A stretch of DNA of 64,000 bases from an uncultured Eubacteriales bacterium (GCA_900545865.1 URAN01000007.1:1-64000), one strand, 5' to 3'. Positions 35,751 through 45,532 are shown, counted from the first letter of the stretch. Program-made: numbers and translations. Notes: generated from the sequence alone by a model not told the origin.

Positions 35751-37694
35751 TTATTCAAGTTCGAACGCACCTGTGTAAAGGCGATAATATGTGCCTTTTT
35801 TGGCTATAAGCTCATCGTGGCTGCCCTTTTCGATAATCCGTCCGTGGTCTAAGACCATAATAACGTCCGAGTTCATAACGGTCGAAAGCCTGTGCGCTAT
35901 TACAAATACCGTTCTGCCCTCCATAAGCTTATCCATACCGCGCTGTACAATTGCCTCGGTTCTGGTATCGATAGACGATGTCGCCTCATCGAGAATCATA
36001 ACCGGCGGGTCGGCAACGGCGGCTCTTGCTATTGCAATAAGCTGTCTTTGACCCTGTGAAAGGTTAGAACCGTTATTGTTAAGCTCGGTGTCATATCCTT
36101 TGGGAAGTCTTGTTATAAAATCATCCGCTCCGGCAAGGATTGCCGCTTGTTTACATTCCTCATCCGTTGCGTCAAGACGCCCATATCTGATATTGTCCAT
36201 AACCGTTCCCGTGAACAGGTTTGTTTCCTGAAGGACGATTCCGAGAGATTGTCTCAAATCCGATTTCTTTATCTTGTTTATGTTAATATTGTCATAACGA
36301 ATCTTTCCGTCCGCAATATCATAAAATCTGTTGATAAGATTGGTTATGGTCGTCTTGCCTGCGCCCGTTGCGCCGACAAATGCAACCTTTTGACCCGGCT
36401 TTGCATAAACGCTTACGTTATGCAAAACTTCTTTTCCTTCTTCATATCCGAACGTTACATCTGACATCATAACATCGCCATTGAGCTCGGTATAAGTCAG
36501 AGTTCCGTCGCCGTGGGGGTGCTTCCACGCCCATTTACCCGTATGCTTTGACGATTCGGTGATGTTTCCGTTCTTATCCGTTTCAACATTAACAAGGGTA
36601 ACATATCCGTTATCCGCCTCGGGTTCTTCGTCCACAAGCTCAAATATTCTCTCCGCTCCGGCAAGACCCATAACTATCGCGTTAATCTGCTGTGAAAGCT
36701 GGTTCACGTTACCCGTGAACTGTTTTGTCATATTGAGAAACGGTACAACGATACTTATATCAAGCGCGGCACGCGAAATGCTTACGTTTGGAATCTTTGT
36801 CAAAAGGAATATTCCGCCGGCAACCGCAACGACGACATACAAAACATTTCCTATGTTTCCGATAATCGGACCGAGAATGTTTGCGTATGCGTTCGCGCGA
36901 CAACTGTCATCACAAAGCGCATTGTTTATCTCATCAAATTCATCCTCGCACTCACTCTCGTGAGAAAACACTTTTATAACTTTTTGTCCGTTCATCATCT
37001 CTTGCGCAAAGCCCTCAGCACGCCCGAGCGACTGTTGCTGGCGCAAAAAGTATTTCGCCGAACCGCCGCCGACCTTTTTGGTCACGAACATCATCGCGGC
37101 AACGCCCAAAAGCAAAACCAATGTCATCCAAAGGCTGTAATATATCATTACAAAAAATACGCATATTACCACCGACCCTGCACGCAGCAGTGACGGCAAA
37201 GCCTGTGATATGAGCTGGCGCAAGGTATCAATATCGTTTGTATAATGGCTCATTATATCGCCGTGCTTATTCGTATCAAAATATTTAATCGGAAGGTTTT
37301 GCATTCCGTTAAACATAGATTTGCGCATTTTATTGAGCGACCCCTGTGTTATAAACGCCATAAACTGAGTATAAATCGTTGTTGCCGCAAGCGACAATAT
37401 ATATAACACTATCAGAATAATCATTTTCGGCATAAGCTCTGCGCCTGCCGCCGACCAGTCGCCCGTTGGGCTGTACTTATCGATAACGGCTATTACGTTC
37501 TGAATAAACACATCCGGCACCGCCGCCGCAGCAGCCGAAAACAGTATACAAAAAATAGTTACCGGCACAAGCACGGGATAGAATTTGAACAAAAGTTTTA
37601 AGACGCGGCCGAATACGCCCTTTGACGCTTTCGGTCTGCCGCCCTTTTTCATCTCTGCGGCGGGTTTTGCCGCTGTTGCTGTTTTACCGCTCAT
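35751..37694 (-). CDS. ABC exporter half-transporter (second subunit)
   Basis: About 647 aa: six transmembrane helices, then an ATPase domain with Walker A GATGAGKT, signature LSQGQRQ, Walker B PVMILDEATS and an H-loop (VIAHRLSTV). Signature and Walker motifs are canonical. The start at ATG 37694 overlaps the end of the upstream half-transporter by 11 nt (translational coupling); a longer reading from 37778 would run far into it. N-terminal residues are Ala/Lys rich. It forms a heterodimer with the next subunit, probably a multidrug exporter. Confidence 0.9.
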   Translation of the reverse strand: MSGKTATAAKPAAEMKKGGRPKASKGVFGRVLKLLFKFYPVLVPVTIFCILFSAAAAAVPDVFIQNVIAVIDKYSPTGDWSAAGAELMPKMIILIVLYILSLAATTIYTQFMAFITQGSLNKMRKSMFNGMQNLPIKYFDTNKHGDIMSHYTNDIDTLRQLISQALPSLLRAGSVVICVFFVMIYYSLWMTLVLLLGVAAMMFVTKKVGGGSAKYFLRQQQSLGRAEGFAQEMMNGQKVIKVFSHESECEDEFDEINNALCDDSCRANAYANILGPIIGNIGNVLYVVVAVAGGIFLLTKIPNVSISRAALDISIVVPFLNMTKQFTGNVNQLSQQINAIVMGLAGAERIFELVDEEPEADNGYVTLVNVETDKNGNITESSKHTGKWAWKHPHGDGTLTYTELNGDVMMSDVTFGYEEGKEVLHNVSVYAKPGQKVAFVGATGAGKTTITNLINRFYDIADGKIRYDNININKIKKSDLRQSLGIVLQETNLFTGTVMDNIRYGRLDATDEECKQAAILAGADDFITRLPKGYDTELNNNGSNLSQGQRQLIAIARAAVADPPVMILDEATSSIDTRTEAIVQRGMDKLMEGRTVFVIAHRLSTVMNSDVIMVLDHGRIIEKGSHDELIAKKGTYYRLYTGAFELE

Positions 37695-39429
37695 CCGATT
37701 CGCCCCCTCTCGTCTGCTGTTCATATACTTCTCTGTAAATCTCGCTGCGCTGCATAAGCTCATCGTTTGTTCCGACATCGGCTATCATACCGTTGTTCAT
37801 AACGATAATCATATCTGCGTTTTCCACCGAGGCTATTCTCTGCGCAATAATAATCTTTGTCGTTTCGGGTATATACTGTTTGAACGCCGCTCTGATTTTT
37901 GCATCGGTTTTTGTATCAACCGCACTCGTCGAATCATCCAAAATCAATATCTTAGGCTTTTTAAGCAATGCACGTGCAATACAAAGCCTTTGTTTCTGAC
38001 CGCCCGAAACATTTGTTCCGCCCTGTTCTATCTTTGTCCGATAGCCGTCGGGGAAGGTGTCTATAAACTCATCGGCGCACGCAAGGCGGCACGCCTCTTT
38101 GAGTTCATCATCGGTTGCATTCTCATTGCCCCAGCGAAGGTTTTCGGCAATCGTACCCGAGAACAAAAGGTTCTTTTGAAGAACCATCGCAACCTCATGT
38201 CTGAGCGAATCCATATGATAGCTCCGCACGTCAACACCGCCGACTTTTATACAGCCGTCCGTTACGTCATACAATCTCGGAATGAGCTGAACCAGTGATG
38301 ACTTGCCCGAACCCGTTCCGCCGATGATTCCGACCGTCATTCCCGATTTTATATGCAGGTTAATATCCGACAGAGCATACCGTTTTGCATTGACGTTGTA
38401 TTTAAAACTAACGTTTTCAAAATCAATCGAGCCGTCCGCAACCGTTGTTATCGGGTCTTTGGGGTCGTCGAGTGCCGGGGTTTCGTCAAGAACCTCGACT
38501 ATACGCTTTGCCGACTCTGCCGACATGGTAATCATAACATATATCATCGACAACATCATAAGCGACATAAGAATTTGAACGCCATAGGTGAGCATTGCCG
38601 AAATCTGCCCTACATCTATGCTTGAACCGCCGCTTTTTATCGCAAGCCACGAACCGAACCAAAGGATAACGACTGTATTAAAATACATACAAAGGTTCAT
38701 AAGCGGCATATTAAACGCCACTATGCGCTCGGCGCGCGTGAAATCATTACAGACATCATCCGCCGCAGACGCAAACTTTTGTTTTTCATAATCCTCGCGC
38801 GAAAAGCCTTTTACAACGCGCATACCGCGAACGTTTTCCTCGACCGATTCGTTAAGGCGGTCATATTTTTTAAACACGCTGCGGAACGCCGGCATGGCTT
38901 TTTTGCCGATTTGCCAAAGTCCTATTCCGAGGACGGGTACAACCACAACGAATGCCGACGCGAGCCAGCCGCCCATTATGTACGCCATAACAACCGAGAA
39001 TATGAGCATAAGCGGACTTCTGACCGCAGTTCTTATAACCATCATAAATGCCATCTGCACATTGCTGACATCCGTTGTCAGACGTGTTACAAGAGATGCC
39101 GATGAAAATTTATCTATATTCTCAAAGCTATAGCTTTGAATTCGCCGAAACATATCCGATCTCAGGTTTTTGGCAAAACCCGTTGATGCCTTTGCACAGG
39201 TAAACCCGGCAAGACCTCCGCACGCAAGCGATAGACACGCCATAATAACCAAGACCAATCCCGTTTTGAGTATAACCGACATATCCGTACCCATTCTGAT
39301 TTTATTTACCAAATCGGCGGTAATAAACGGAATTATTGTTTCCATTATTGCTTCGCCCACGATAAGCACAAGCGTGTATATAGTCGGTTTTTTATATTCC
39401 CTTATACAATTCATCAAATGCTTTATCAT
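37684..39429 (-). CDS. ABC exporter half-transporter (first subunit)
   Basis: 581 aa: transmembrane domain (about 1-300) and ATPase domain with Walker A GGTGSGKSS, signature VSGGQKQR and Walker B PKILILDDSTSAVD. The catalytic glutamate after Walker B is replaced by Asp (LDDST), as in the degenerate ATP site of asymmetric heterodimeric exporters. It overlaps the MarR gene by 4 nt (ATGA), which shows co-transcription and control by MarR. Confidence 0.92.
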   Translation of the reverse strand: MIKHLMNCIREYKKPTIYTLVLIVGEAIMETIIPFITADLVNKIRMGTDMSVILKTGLVLVIMACLSLACGGLAGFTCAKASTGFAKNLRSDMFRRIQSYSFENIDKFSSASLVTRLTTDVSNVQMAFMMVIRTAVRSPLMLIFSVVMAYIMGGWLASAFVVVVPVLGIGLWQIGKKAMPAFRSVFKKYDRLNESVEENVRGMRVVKGFSREDYEKQKFASAADDVCNDFTRAERIVAFNMPLMNLCMYFNTVVILWFGSWLAIKSGGSSIDVGQISAMLTYGVQILMSLMMLSMIYVMITMSAESAKRIVEVLDETPALDDPKDPITTVADGSIDFENVSFKYNVNAKRYALSDINLHIKSGMTVGIIGGTGSGKSSLVQLIPRLYDVTDGCIKVGGVDVRSYHMDSLRHEVAMVLQKNLLFSGTIAENLRWGNENATDDELKEACRLACADEFIDTFPDGYRTKIEQGGTNVSGGQKQRLCIARALLKKPKILILDDSTSAVDTKTDAKIRAAFKQYIPETTKIIIAQRIASVENADMIIVMNNGMIADVGTNDELMQRSEIYREVYEQQTRGGESDER

Positions 39430-39941
39430 ATATCATCTTCCTTTCTCGGTTCCCCTCCGCCTTTTCTCCGGTGTCCGTGATGACACTTGCCGCATTTTGC
39501 TTCGGTAATGCGCCCTTCGATGTCATTGTGCGGAAGACTTTTAAATATCCTCAGAAATGTCGCAAGAGCCTGTGCAAGCTCGTCCCTGTCACTCGGCGCA
39601 AGCTCATCAAAAAATTCTTTGAAATACGCCGCATCTCTGTCGAGAAAACGGTTGATATAACTCTCCGCTTTATCCTTAATTTTAAGGCGTATTATACGCC
39701 TGTCATCAGGGTCCGAGACCCTCTCGACAAAGTTATGTTCTATGAGCCTGTTGACGATTTTGGTCATCTGTTGTTTCGTCATACCCGTTGTCGCCGCAAG
39801 CTCAGACATCGTCATTGTTTCGCCATTCAACCTCAAAAACTGTATGCAATAATACATTTCAAGGCTTACGCCGTCATCCAAAAGCCGCTTAAACGGCTTT
39901 GCGAACCAATAGTGCCACTGTGGCATAATCGCAAGCAGCAT
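39426..39941 (-). CDS. MarR-family repressor of the ABC exporter
   Basis: 171 aa winged-helix regulator (TMSELAATTGMTKQQMTKIV, then DPDDRRIIRLKI) ending in a His/Lys/Gly-rich tail (KCGKCHHGHRRKGG) that could bind metal. The first AUG is at 39941, but its upstream context is poor. GGGGGTGG lies 6 nt before an ACG at 39963-39965, which would give a natural MarR N-terminus eight residues longer. It overlaps the exporter by 4 nt and probably represses its own operon through the inverted repeat at 40014-40040. Confidence 0.88.
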   Translation of the reverse strand: MLLAIMPQWHYWFAKPFKRLLDDGVSLEMYYCIQFLRLNGETMTMSELAATTGMTKQQMTKIVNRLIEHNFVERVSDPDDRRIIRLKIKDKAESYINRFLDRDAAYFKEFFDELAPSDRDELAQALATFLRIFKSLPHNDIEGRITEAKCGKCHHGHRRKGGGEPRKEDDI

Positions 39942-40013
39942 CTCTTGTATCTGTTCGGTTTTCGTTTAAACCACCCCCAAAAACATATGTATTCGTATTT
40001 GTGTTAAATTGTA

Positions 40014-40040
40014 GCATTTTGTTTACTGTACTCAAAATGC
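40014..40040. promoter_or_regulatory. Candidate MarR operator
   Basis: Perfect 8-bp inverted repeat GCATTTTG ... CAAAATGC, lying directly at the predicted transcription start of the marR-ABC operon. Confidence 0.6.
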
Positions 40041-40047
40041 AACTAAT

Positions 40048-40076
40048 ATTATACACCGCATATTTTTAATTGTCAA
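40048..40076 (-). promoter_or_regulatory. Promoter of the marR-ABC operon
   Basis: Minus strand: TTGACA (40071-40076), 17-bp spacer, TATAAT (40048-40053). Predicted start about 40041. Confidence 0.8.
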
Positions 40077-40156
40077 TGTTTATTTTATTGATAATTTGTG
40101 AACTTTTTGTGATTTTTTTACCGGAAATTGTTCTCCCGGGAATTGTTCAAACATCC

Positions 40157-40222
40157 AAAAACCGTGCCGATTTATAACCGACACGGTTTTCTGTTTGCGG
40201 ATACAACACTTTTATCCGCAAA
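40157..40222. terminator. Two hairpins, terminator of cspA
   Basis: Stem AAAACCGTG / CACGGTTTT (40157-40190) with T runs on both strands, and a second perfect 10-bp hairpin TTTGCGGATA / TATCCGCAAA (40194-40222). Both follow the cspA stop on the minus strand. Confidence 0.75.
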
Positions 40223-40257
40223 TTACAAAAAAGTCAATTTAAGTTATCTGTTAAAGC

Positions 40258-40455
40258 TCAGACACGAGTAACATTCGTTGCCTGAGGTCCTTTTGCTCCG
40301 TCAACAACGTCAAATTCAACCTCTGCGCCCTCTTCGAGGGTTTTGTAACCGTCCATGGCAATCGCAGAATAATGAACAAATACATCCGAACCTTCCTCTG
40401 TTTCGATAAAACCAAATCCTTTTTCTGCGTTAAACCATTTTACCTTTCCTTGCAT
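40258..40455 (-). CDS. Cold-shock protein
   Basis: 65 aa CSD protein (MQGKVKWFNAEKGFGFIETE, then DVFVHYSAI). The RNA-binding motifs RNP1 (KGFGFIE) and RNP2 (VFVHY) are intact. It acts as an RNA chaperone. A long structured leader (40456-40529) precedes it. Confidence 0.96.
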   Translation of the reverse strand: MQGKVKWFNAEKGFGFIETEEGSDVFVHYSAIAMDGYKTLEEGAEVEFDVVDGAKGPQATNVTRV

Positions 40456-40478
40456 ACTGATACCTCCTAAGAATCTAA

Positions 40479-40527
40479 GGTTAATATTCTATGTTGGATA
40501 AATTTTTTTGCTTTTGAAATATTAACC
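40479..40527 (-). promoter_or_regulatory. Hairpin in the cspA leader
   Basis: The 5' leader contains a perfect 10-bp inverted repeat GGTTAATATT / AATATTAACC with an A-rich loop, a few bases upstream of the AGGAGG ribosome site. Such leaders often set temperature-dependent translation of cold-shock genes. Confidence 0.55.
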
Positions 40528-40535
40528 ATATGCCA

Positions 40536-40564
40536 ATTATATCACATGAACAAGGGCTTGTCAA
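40536..40564 (-). promoter_or_regulatory. Promoter of cspA
   Basis: Minus strand: TTGACA (40559-40564), 17-bp spacer, TATAAT (40536-40541). Both hexamers match consensus. Confidence 0.85.
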
Positions 40565-40672
40565 TACTTTTTTGTACATTCTGCACAAATTAACAAAATA
40601 AAGTAAATTTCGAACGTTTTTTACAAAAGCCGACAAAGCCTAAACTCGCTTGTTCCGCATAATATTTTTCGG

Positions 40673-41167
40673 TTATTGTACGGTCATTTTTTTAATCTTT
40701 ATTTCTTCAACGGGTGTACCGCCCTCAGGGCCGCGTCTTTCTGTTTTCAAGAAATTATCAACCGTTTCCATTCCGTCAATAACCTTTCCGAAAGCCGCGT
40801 ACTGACCATCAAGAAACGTACAATCGCCATAGCATATAAAGAACTGGCTGCTTGCCGAATTCGGGTCTGCTGAACGCGCCATTGATACAACCCCTCTTGT
40901 ATGTGAAAGAGTGTTTTGAGGAAAGCCGTTTTGTAAAAACTCGCCTTTTATCTTCTTGCCGCTTCCGCCCATACCTGTTCCCGTCGGGTCGCCGCCCTGT
41001 GCCATAAAATCGTCTATTACGCGATGAAATACAACACCGTCATAAAATCCGTCCTCTGCCAAAGCTTTAAAATTCTCCGCCGTTTCGGGCGCATATTCCG
41101 GCATAAGCTCGATTATAAAGCTCTCGCCGTTTTCCATTTCTACATTTACCTTTGTGTTTTCAGCCAT
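40673..41167 (-). CDS. Cyclophilin-type peptidyl-prolyl isomerase
   Basis: 164 aa, cytoplasmic (no signal). The signature FHRVIDDFMAQGGDPTGTG and SSQFFICYGD, FGKVIDGME are present. It catalyses cis-trans isomerisation at proline. It follows the exported PrsA-like isomerase on the same strand by 26 nt. Confidence 0.94.
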   Translation of the reverse strand: MAENTKVNVEMENGESFIIELMPEYAPETAENFKALAEDGFYDGVVFHRVIDDFMAQGGDPTGTGMGGSGKKIKGEFLQNGFPQNTLSHTRGVVSMARSADPNSASSQFFICYGDCTFLDGQYAAFGKVIDGMETVDNFLKTERRGPEGGTPVEEIKIKKMTVQ

Positions 41168-41193
41168 TTTAATAATCCTCCGTTTATTTATTT

Positions 41194-42249
41194 TCAGCCC
41201 GCCGCATTTGCGCCGTCCGAATTTTTCGTGTTGCTTGCCGCCGCCTTTGACTTTTCCATTGCCGCGCTTATATCCGTCATAATATCTTTGACGGATACGT
41301 CTTTCATAACCTTTTCCTCTGCCTTGCTGTCAAGCTTTGACAACAAATATCCTTCAAGCTCCGCCATTCCGGCTATTCTTTTTATTATGTGATAACCGTA
41401 CTGTGTCTCAACAATATCGCTGATTTCGTTGTATTTTAAGGCAAACGCCGCATTCTCGAATTCTTTCACCATTTCGCCCTTGCCGAAAGTATATCCGCTT
41501 TCCGTTTCGCCCGGATCCTCGTTATATTCTTTCATAAGCGCGTCAAAATCTTCGCCCGCTTTTGCCTTTTTTAAGACTTCCTCAGCGGTTGCTTTCGGGT
41601 CGCTGAATTTTGAATCCTTATTCTTTATCAAAACGTGCTTTACACTGGCACGGCTATCGCTTGAATAATCTTCGAGGTTTACCCCATCCTCGATATATTT
41701 ATCGGGATTCGCCGCATAATCCGTCTTTATCTTTTGGTCCAGCATCATTATTTTATACAGCTCGAGATAATCTTCTTCGGACGACAAACCCATCGCCGCA
41801 ATATTTGAAAGCAATGCGTCTTTGCCGTTTGACTTTTCAAACTCATCAATGCCGTCTTGACCCTGTTTTATTTCTTCGTCCGTCAAAGTCACACCGTTCT
41901 TTTCCGCCAATTCGGTCAACAGCTGTTTTGTTGCCATTTCTTCGAATGCCGCTTTTTTGATTTTGTCGTCAAGTCTTACCCCGTCTGCGTCCTTTTGCTC
42001 CCAGTCAAAGCTTGCATAGTCACCCGAAAAGCCACTGCTGTACGCCTCTTTTACGGCGGTCGTATATATATAATAATTTATAAGTCCCGTCTTAATCGAT
42101 ACGCCGCCCAAATCGGTCTCGCCGTTATCGGATTGAACCGTCTTTGAAGTCTCGGTCGTTGCCGTCTTGCCGCAGCCGGTCGGCAAAGCCACCAGCATTG
42201 CAGCCGCCGCGGCGATACTTGCCGCTTTAATTAACTTTGTTTTGTTCAT
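41194..42249 (-). CDS. PrsA-like parvulin peptidyl-prolyl isomerase lipoprotein
   Basis: 351 aa. The N-terminal signal ends at LPTGC26, a lipobox-like site with Cys26 as the probable lipid anchor. A SurA/PrsA N-terminal chaperone region (about 50-200) is followed by a parvulin domain (VKHVLIKNKD, then YNEISDIVETQYGYHIIKR) and an Ala/Lys/Ser tail. It folds exported proteins outside the membrane. It overlaps the ribF stop by 4 nt. Confidence 0.92.
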   Translation of the reverse strand: MNKTKLIKAASIAAAAAMLVALPTGCGKTATTETSKTVQSDNGETDLGGVSIKTGLINYYIYTTAVKEAYSSGFSGDYASFDWEQKDADGVRLDDKIKKAAFEEMATKQLLTELAEKNGVTLTDEEIKQGQDGIDEFEKSNGKDALLSNIAAMGLSSEEDYLELYKIMMLDQKIKTDYAANPDKYIEDGVNLEDYSSDSRASVKHVLIKNKDSKFSDPKATAEEVLKKAKAGEDFDALMKEYNEDPGETESGYTFGKGEMVKEFENAAFALKYNEISDIVETQYGYHIIKRIAGMAELEGYLLSKLDSKAEEKVMKDVSVKDIMTDISAAMEKSKAAASNTKNSDGANAAG

Positions 42250-43211
42250 TGGATAAATCCTCCCTTATGACTTAATTCTTTATAGTATTCTCTTGATTTT
42301 TCTCTGTCTGTTGTCAGCTGTGCCGCAAGCTCGCTGACGCTGTTAAAATTTTTTATTTCTCGTATAAACCGACAAAATTCAACCTCTATTCTCTCGCCGT
42401 ACAAGTCACCGAACTCACCGTCAATATGCGTTTCTATGCATTTCCTCGGCTCGCCGACCGTGGGTCTTGAACCGACATTCGTTATTGCCGAATACTCTTT
42501 GCCGCCGAGTTTTGCAACACTTATATATACGCCCGTTTTCGGCACAATACCGTTATCGGGCACGGGAATATTCGCCGTTGCAAAGCCAAAACTTTTGCCG
42601 ATATGATTGCCTTTGACAATCGTTCCGCTTATCGAAAAAAACCTGCCGAGCATTTGCGCCGCACTCTCGACATCACCGTCCGCAACGGCGGCTCTGATTC
42701 TCGAACTCGAAACGGTTTTTCCACCGAGTGTAACCTCGCCGACCGTTTCGGTTGTTATGCCGAATTCGCCGCAAAGCTTTGCAAGGGTTTCAACATCGCC
42801 CTCGCCGCCCTTTCCGAATCGATAATTAAACCCTGCCGCCGCATAACGCGCGCCGAGCAAATCATTCAGATATTTTTGTACGAACTCTCTGCACGAAAGC
42901 CGCATAAACTCGCTGTCAAATTTCTTTTCTATAATAATATCCACGCCGAGGTCTTTTAAAATTTCCTCTCGCTTTTCACGGCTTGTCACATTCGGAACGC
43001 TGTTGCCGAGGATAACCTCTGTCGGGTCGTTGTCGAACATAAACACCGCCGCCGCAAGGGAGTGTTTCCTTGCATATTCAACCGTCTTTTTGATTATCCG
43101 CATATGTCCGATGTGGATTGCGTCAAACCTGCCCAATGCGACCGCCGTATTTTTGACCGCGCCGCAGCCGAGCGAATCATTTGCGCCGCCGTCAAGCCTG
43201 TAAATCATCAT
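42246..43211 (-). CDS. ribF: Bifunctional riboflavin kinase/FAD synthetase
   Basis: 321 aa. The N-terminal FMN adenylyltransferase domain has ALGRFDAIHIGHMRI; the C-terminal riboflavin kinase domain has KGNHIGKSFGFATANIP and the ETHIDGEFGDLYGERIEVEF region. It converts riboflavin to FMN and FAD. It overlaps truB by 4 nt (ATGA), as in the classic truB-ribF order. Confidence 0.95.
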   Translation of the reverse strand: MMIYRLDGGANDSLGCGAVKNTAVALGRFDAIHIGHMRIIKKTVEYARKHSLAAAVFMFDNDPTEVILGNSVPNVTSREKREEILKDLGVDIIIEKKFDSEFMRLSCREFVQKYLNDLLGARYAAAGFNYRFGKGGEGDVETLAKLCGEFGITTETVGEVTLGGKTVSSSRIRAAVADGDVESAAQMLGRFFSISGTIVKGNHIGKSFGFATANIPVPDNGIVPKTGVYISVAKLGGKEYSAITNVGSRPTVGEPRKCIETHIDGEFGDLYGERIEVEFCRFIREIKNFNSVSELAAQLTTDREKSREYYKELSHKGGFIQ

Positions 43212-44146
43212 TTGTCCGCACCGCCGTTTTCTATACTTTGATAAAATGTTTTAAGTATAACGAGAACACCGCCCTCTGCGCGTGAAATCGTCAGGAAGTT
43301 TCCTGCCTCATCATACACGCGATATGTTATTCCCTCATCGGTACCCTGGGTTGAAATTCTCGTGCCGTTGCACATTATTCTCGCCTTTCGGTTGGATATG
43401 ATAAGTTTTGGAAATTCCTCAAACACCTTATCTATCGGGGTCAAAAACGAAAAGTCTCCTTTTTCTGCCATTTCGCCTATTTCATCCAACGTATATGCGT
43501 CCTCGATGCCGAACCTTCCCGAGCGGGTTCTCTCAAGCGCCGACATATGCGCAAAGCACCCGAGCTTTCTTCCCACATCATCACACAGGGTTCTTATATA
43601 CGTTCCTTTTGAACAATCGACTTTAATCACAAACTTATTATCGCTTGACATATATTTGATTAATTCAATTTTTTCGATATGCACATCTCTCGGCTCACGT
43701 TCGACCTCAACCCCGTCACGGGCAAGGGTATAGAGCCGCTTTCCGTCAATTTTTATCGCCGAATACATCGGCGGTATCTGTTTTATATCCCCGATAAATT
43801 CGCTGAGAACTTTTTTTATGTCGGCTTCGGTTACGTTTACATCCGCCGTATCGGTAACCGTTCCCGATGCGTCAAGGGTATCTGTTGCCGTTCCCATCGT
43901 CACCTCGGCTATGTATTGTTTGTCGGATGCCGTCAGCATATCCGCCGTCTTGGTTGCCCTGCCGACACACATCGGCAAGACTCCGCTTGCATCGGGGTCG
44001 AGTGTACCCGTATGTCCGATTTTTTTAATGTTTAAAATCTTTCTCAACCTATAAACCACATCGTGCGAAGTGATTCCGAGAGGTTTATTCACATTAACTA
44101 TTCCGTTCAGGTTTGTTTTTATTGCCGTTTTTTCGTTCATAGTCAA
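43208..44146 (-). CDS. truB: tRNA pseudouridine-55 synthase
   Basis: About 312 aa. The catalytic segment GHTGTLDPDASGVLP contains the active-site Asp; KPLGITSHDVV is typical of the N-terminus. The start may be the UUG at 44146 (8 nt after GAGGGG) or the ATG at 44140. It modifies U55 in tRNA. Confidence 0.95.
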   Translation of the reverse strand: MTMNEKTAIKTNLNGIVNVNKPLGITSHDVVYRLRKILNIKKIGHTGTLDPDASGVLPMCVGRATKTADMLTASDKQYIAEVTMGTATDTLDASGTVTDTADVNVTEADIKKVLSEFIGDIKQIPPMYSAIKIDGKRLYTLARDGVEVEREPRDVHIEKIELIKYMSSDNKFVIKVDCSKGTYIRTLCDDVGRKLGCFAHMSALERTRSGRFGIEDAYTLDEIGEMAEKGDFSFLTPIDKVFEEFPKLIISNRKARIMCNGTRISTQGTDEGITYRVYDEAGNFLTISRAEGGVLVILKTFYQSIENGGADK

Positions 44147-44160
44147 TCAAAATTCCCCTC

Positions 44161-45114
44161 TCAAAGCTGTTCGTTAATTCGTTTTATAAGCGATTTTGTA
44201 TTCTCGTCAATCTCTGCCGGTGAAACCGAATATCCTGCCGCACAGACGTGTCCGCCGCCGCCGAATTCCGCCGCAATCCGAGCAACATCAACATCGCCCG
44301 ATGAGCGCAGACTCACCTTGCATTCCGAGCCGCGGTCACGAATATAAACACCTGCTTTTACACCCTCTGTCTTACTCGGCAAAGCCACGATTGCCGATGC
44401 CTCGGATTCGCTTGTGCCGAATCTCTCAAAGTCGTTTTCCGACAGCCGCAGAATTGCTATTTTTCCGTCTTTGCTGAATTTAAGTGAGTTTATCGCATAT
44501 GCATAAAGTGAAAAATATCCCTTTGATTTTGTATCAAAGATGCGCTTTGACAGCCCTGCGAAATCAACACCCATATCTATAAGCTCTGCCGCGGCACGGT
44601 GAGTGTTTCCGTCAGCAGACGAATATTTAAAGCTGCCCGTATCGGTCATAATGCCGATATAGAGATACTCTGCCGCTTTAAGCGAAAGCTTTATACCCAT
44701 TTCTTTATACATACCGTATATAAGCTCACAGGTCGATGAAATCTCTTGAACAACCGTGTCATCCGCATATTCGATATGGGTTATATGGTGGTCAACCGCC
44801 GCCGTATTTGAATGCATATCAAAAATTTCGCTCCACTTGCCCAATCTTTTTAAATCGGCACAGTCAAGCGCAATCAGCATATCGCTTTCTTTAAAAATCT
44901 TTGGGTCTTGAACATAGTCCTCATCTATTCCGAAAATTTCTTTAAGACAGGATTCCACCCCGCCGCAAAAATATACATTCGCCGTTTTATTCATTGATTC
45001 AAGAACGTTTTTTAAAGAAAACGCGCTGCCGAGCGCGTCGCCGTCGGGGTTAATGTGAACCGCTATTCCGACGCTCTCGGCTTTATTTAACTTTTCAATT
45101 ATTTTTTCAAACAT
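44161..45114 (-). CDS. nrnA: DHH-family phosphoesterase (NrnA-like)
   Basis: 317 aa. DHH domain motifs HINPDGDALGS, DCADLKR, VDHHITH, and the DHHA1 loop GGGGHVCAAGY. It degrades nanoRNA or cyclic-dinucleotide products such as pAp. It lies between rbfA and truB in the rimP-infB-type operon. Confidence 0.93.
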   Translation of the reverse strand: MFEKIIEKLNKAESVGIAVHINPDGDALGSAFSLKNVLESMNKTANVYFCGGVESCLKEIFGIDEDYVQDPKIFKESDMLIALDCADLKRLGKWSEIFDMHSNTAAVDHHITHIEYADDTVVQEISSTCELIYGMYKEMGIKLSLKAAEYLYIGIMTDTGSFKYSSADGNTHRAAAELIDMGVDFAGLSKRIFDTKSKGYFSLYAYAINSLKFSKDGKIAILRLSENDFERFGTSESEASAIVALPSKTEGVKAGVYIRDRGSECKVSLRSSGDVDVARIAAEFGGGGHVCAAGYSVSPAEIDENTKSLIKRINEQL

Positions 45115-45152
45115 AAAATCACCCGATTTATCTCAGCTGTACAATACCGTCA

Positions 45153-45491
45153 TTAAAGCTTTTTTAGTATTTCGTTTATATGCGCACCGTATTCAATCGA
45201 ATCATCCTCAACAAACGTAAATTCGGGCGTGTTTCTCAAATTGAGCCTGCTTCCTATTTCACGTCTGATGAATCCGCTTGCGCTGTGCAGCGCCGCCATC
45301 GCGTCCTTATGCGCTTTTTCATCGCCGAAAACGCTTATATACGCTTTTGCAAACTTTAAATCTTTTGTTACTCTGACTTGTACAACCGTTGTCATCATAG
45401 GAATTCTCGGGTCTTTAAGCTCGCGGATAACCGCACTCAATTCACGCCGTACTTCCTCTGAAATCCTGTCGGTTCTGTTGCCACCTGCCAT
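45153..45491 (-). CDS. rbfA: Ribosome-binding factor A
   Basis: 112 aa KH-like protein (RISEEVRRELSAVIRELKDP) that matures the 30S subunit. GGAGGAAG lies 9 nt before the ATG. The gap of about 125 nt after infB holds an IS605-end-like hairpin pair, which is unusual for this tight operon. Confidence 0.94.
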   Translation of the reverse strand: MAGGNRTDRISEEVRRELSAVIRELKDPRIPMMTTVVQVRVTKDLKFAKAYISVFGDEKAHKDAMAALHSASGFIRREIGSRLNLRNTPEFTFVEDDSIEYGAHINEILKKL

Positions 45492-45532
45492 AATGCGCTT
45501 CCTCCTGTAATATACGTCTTAATAACTAAATT

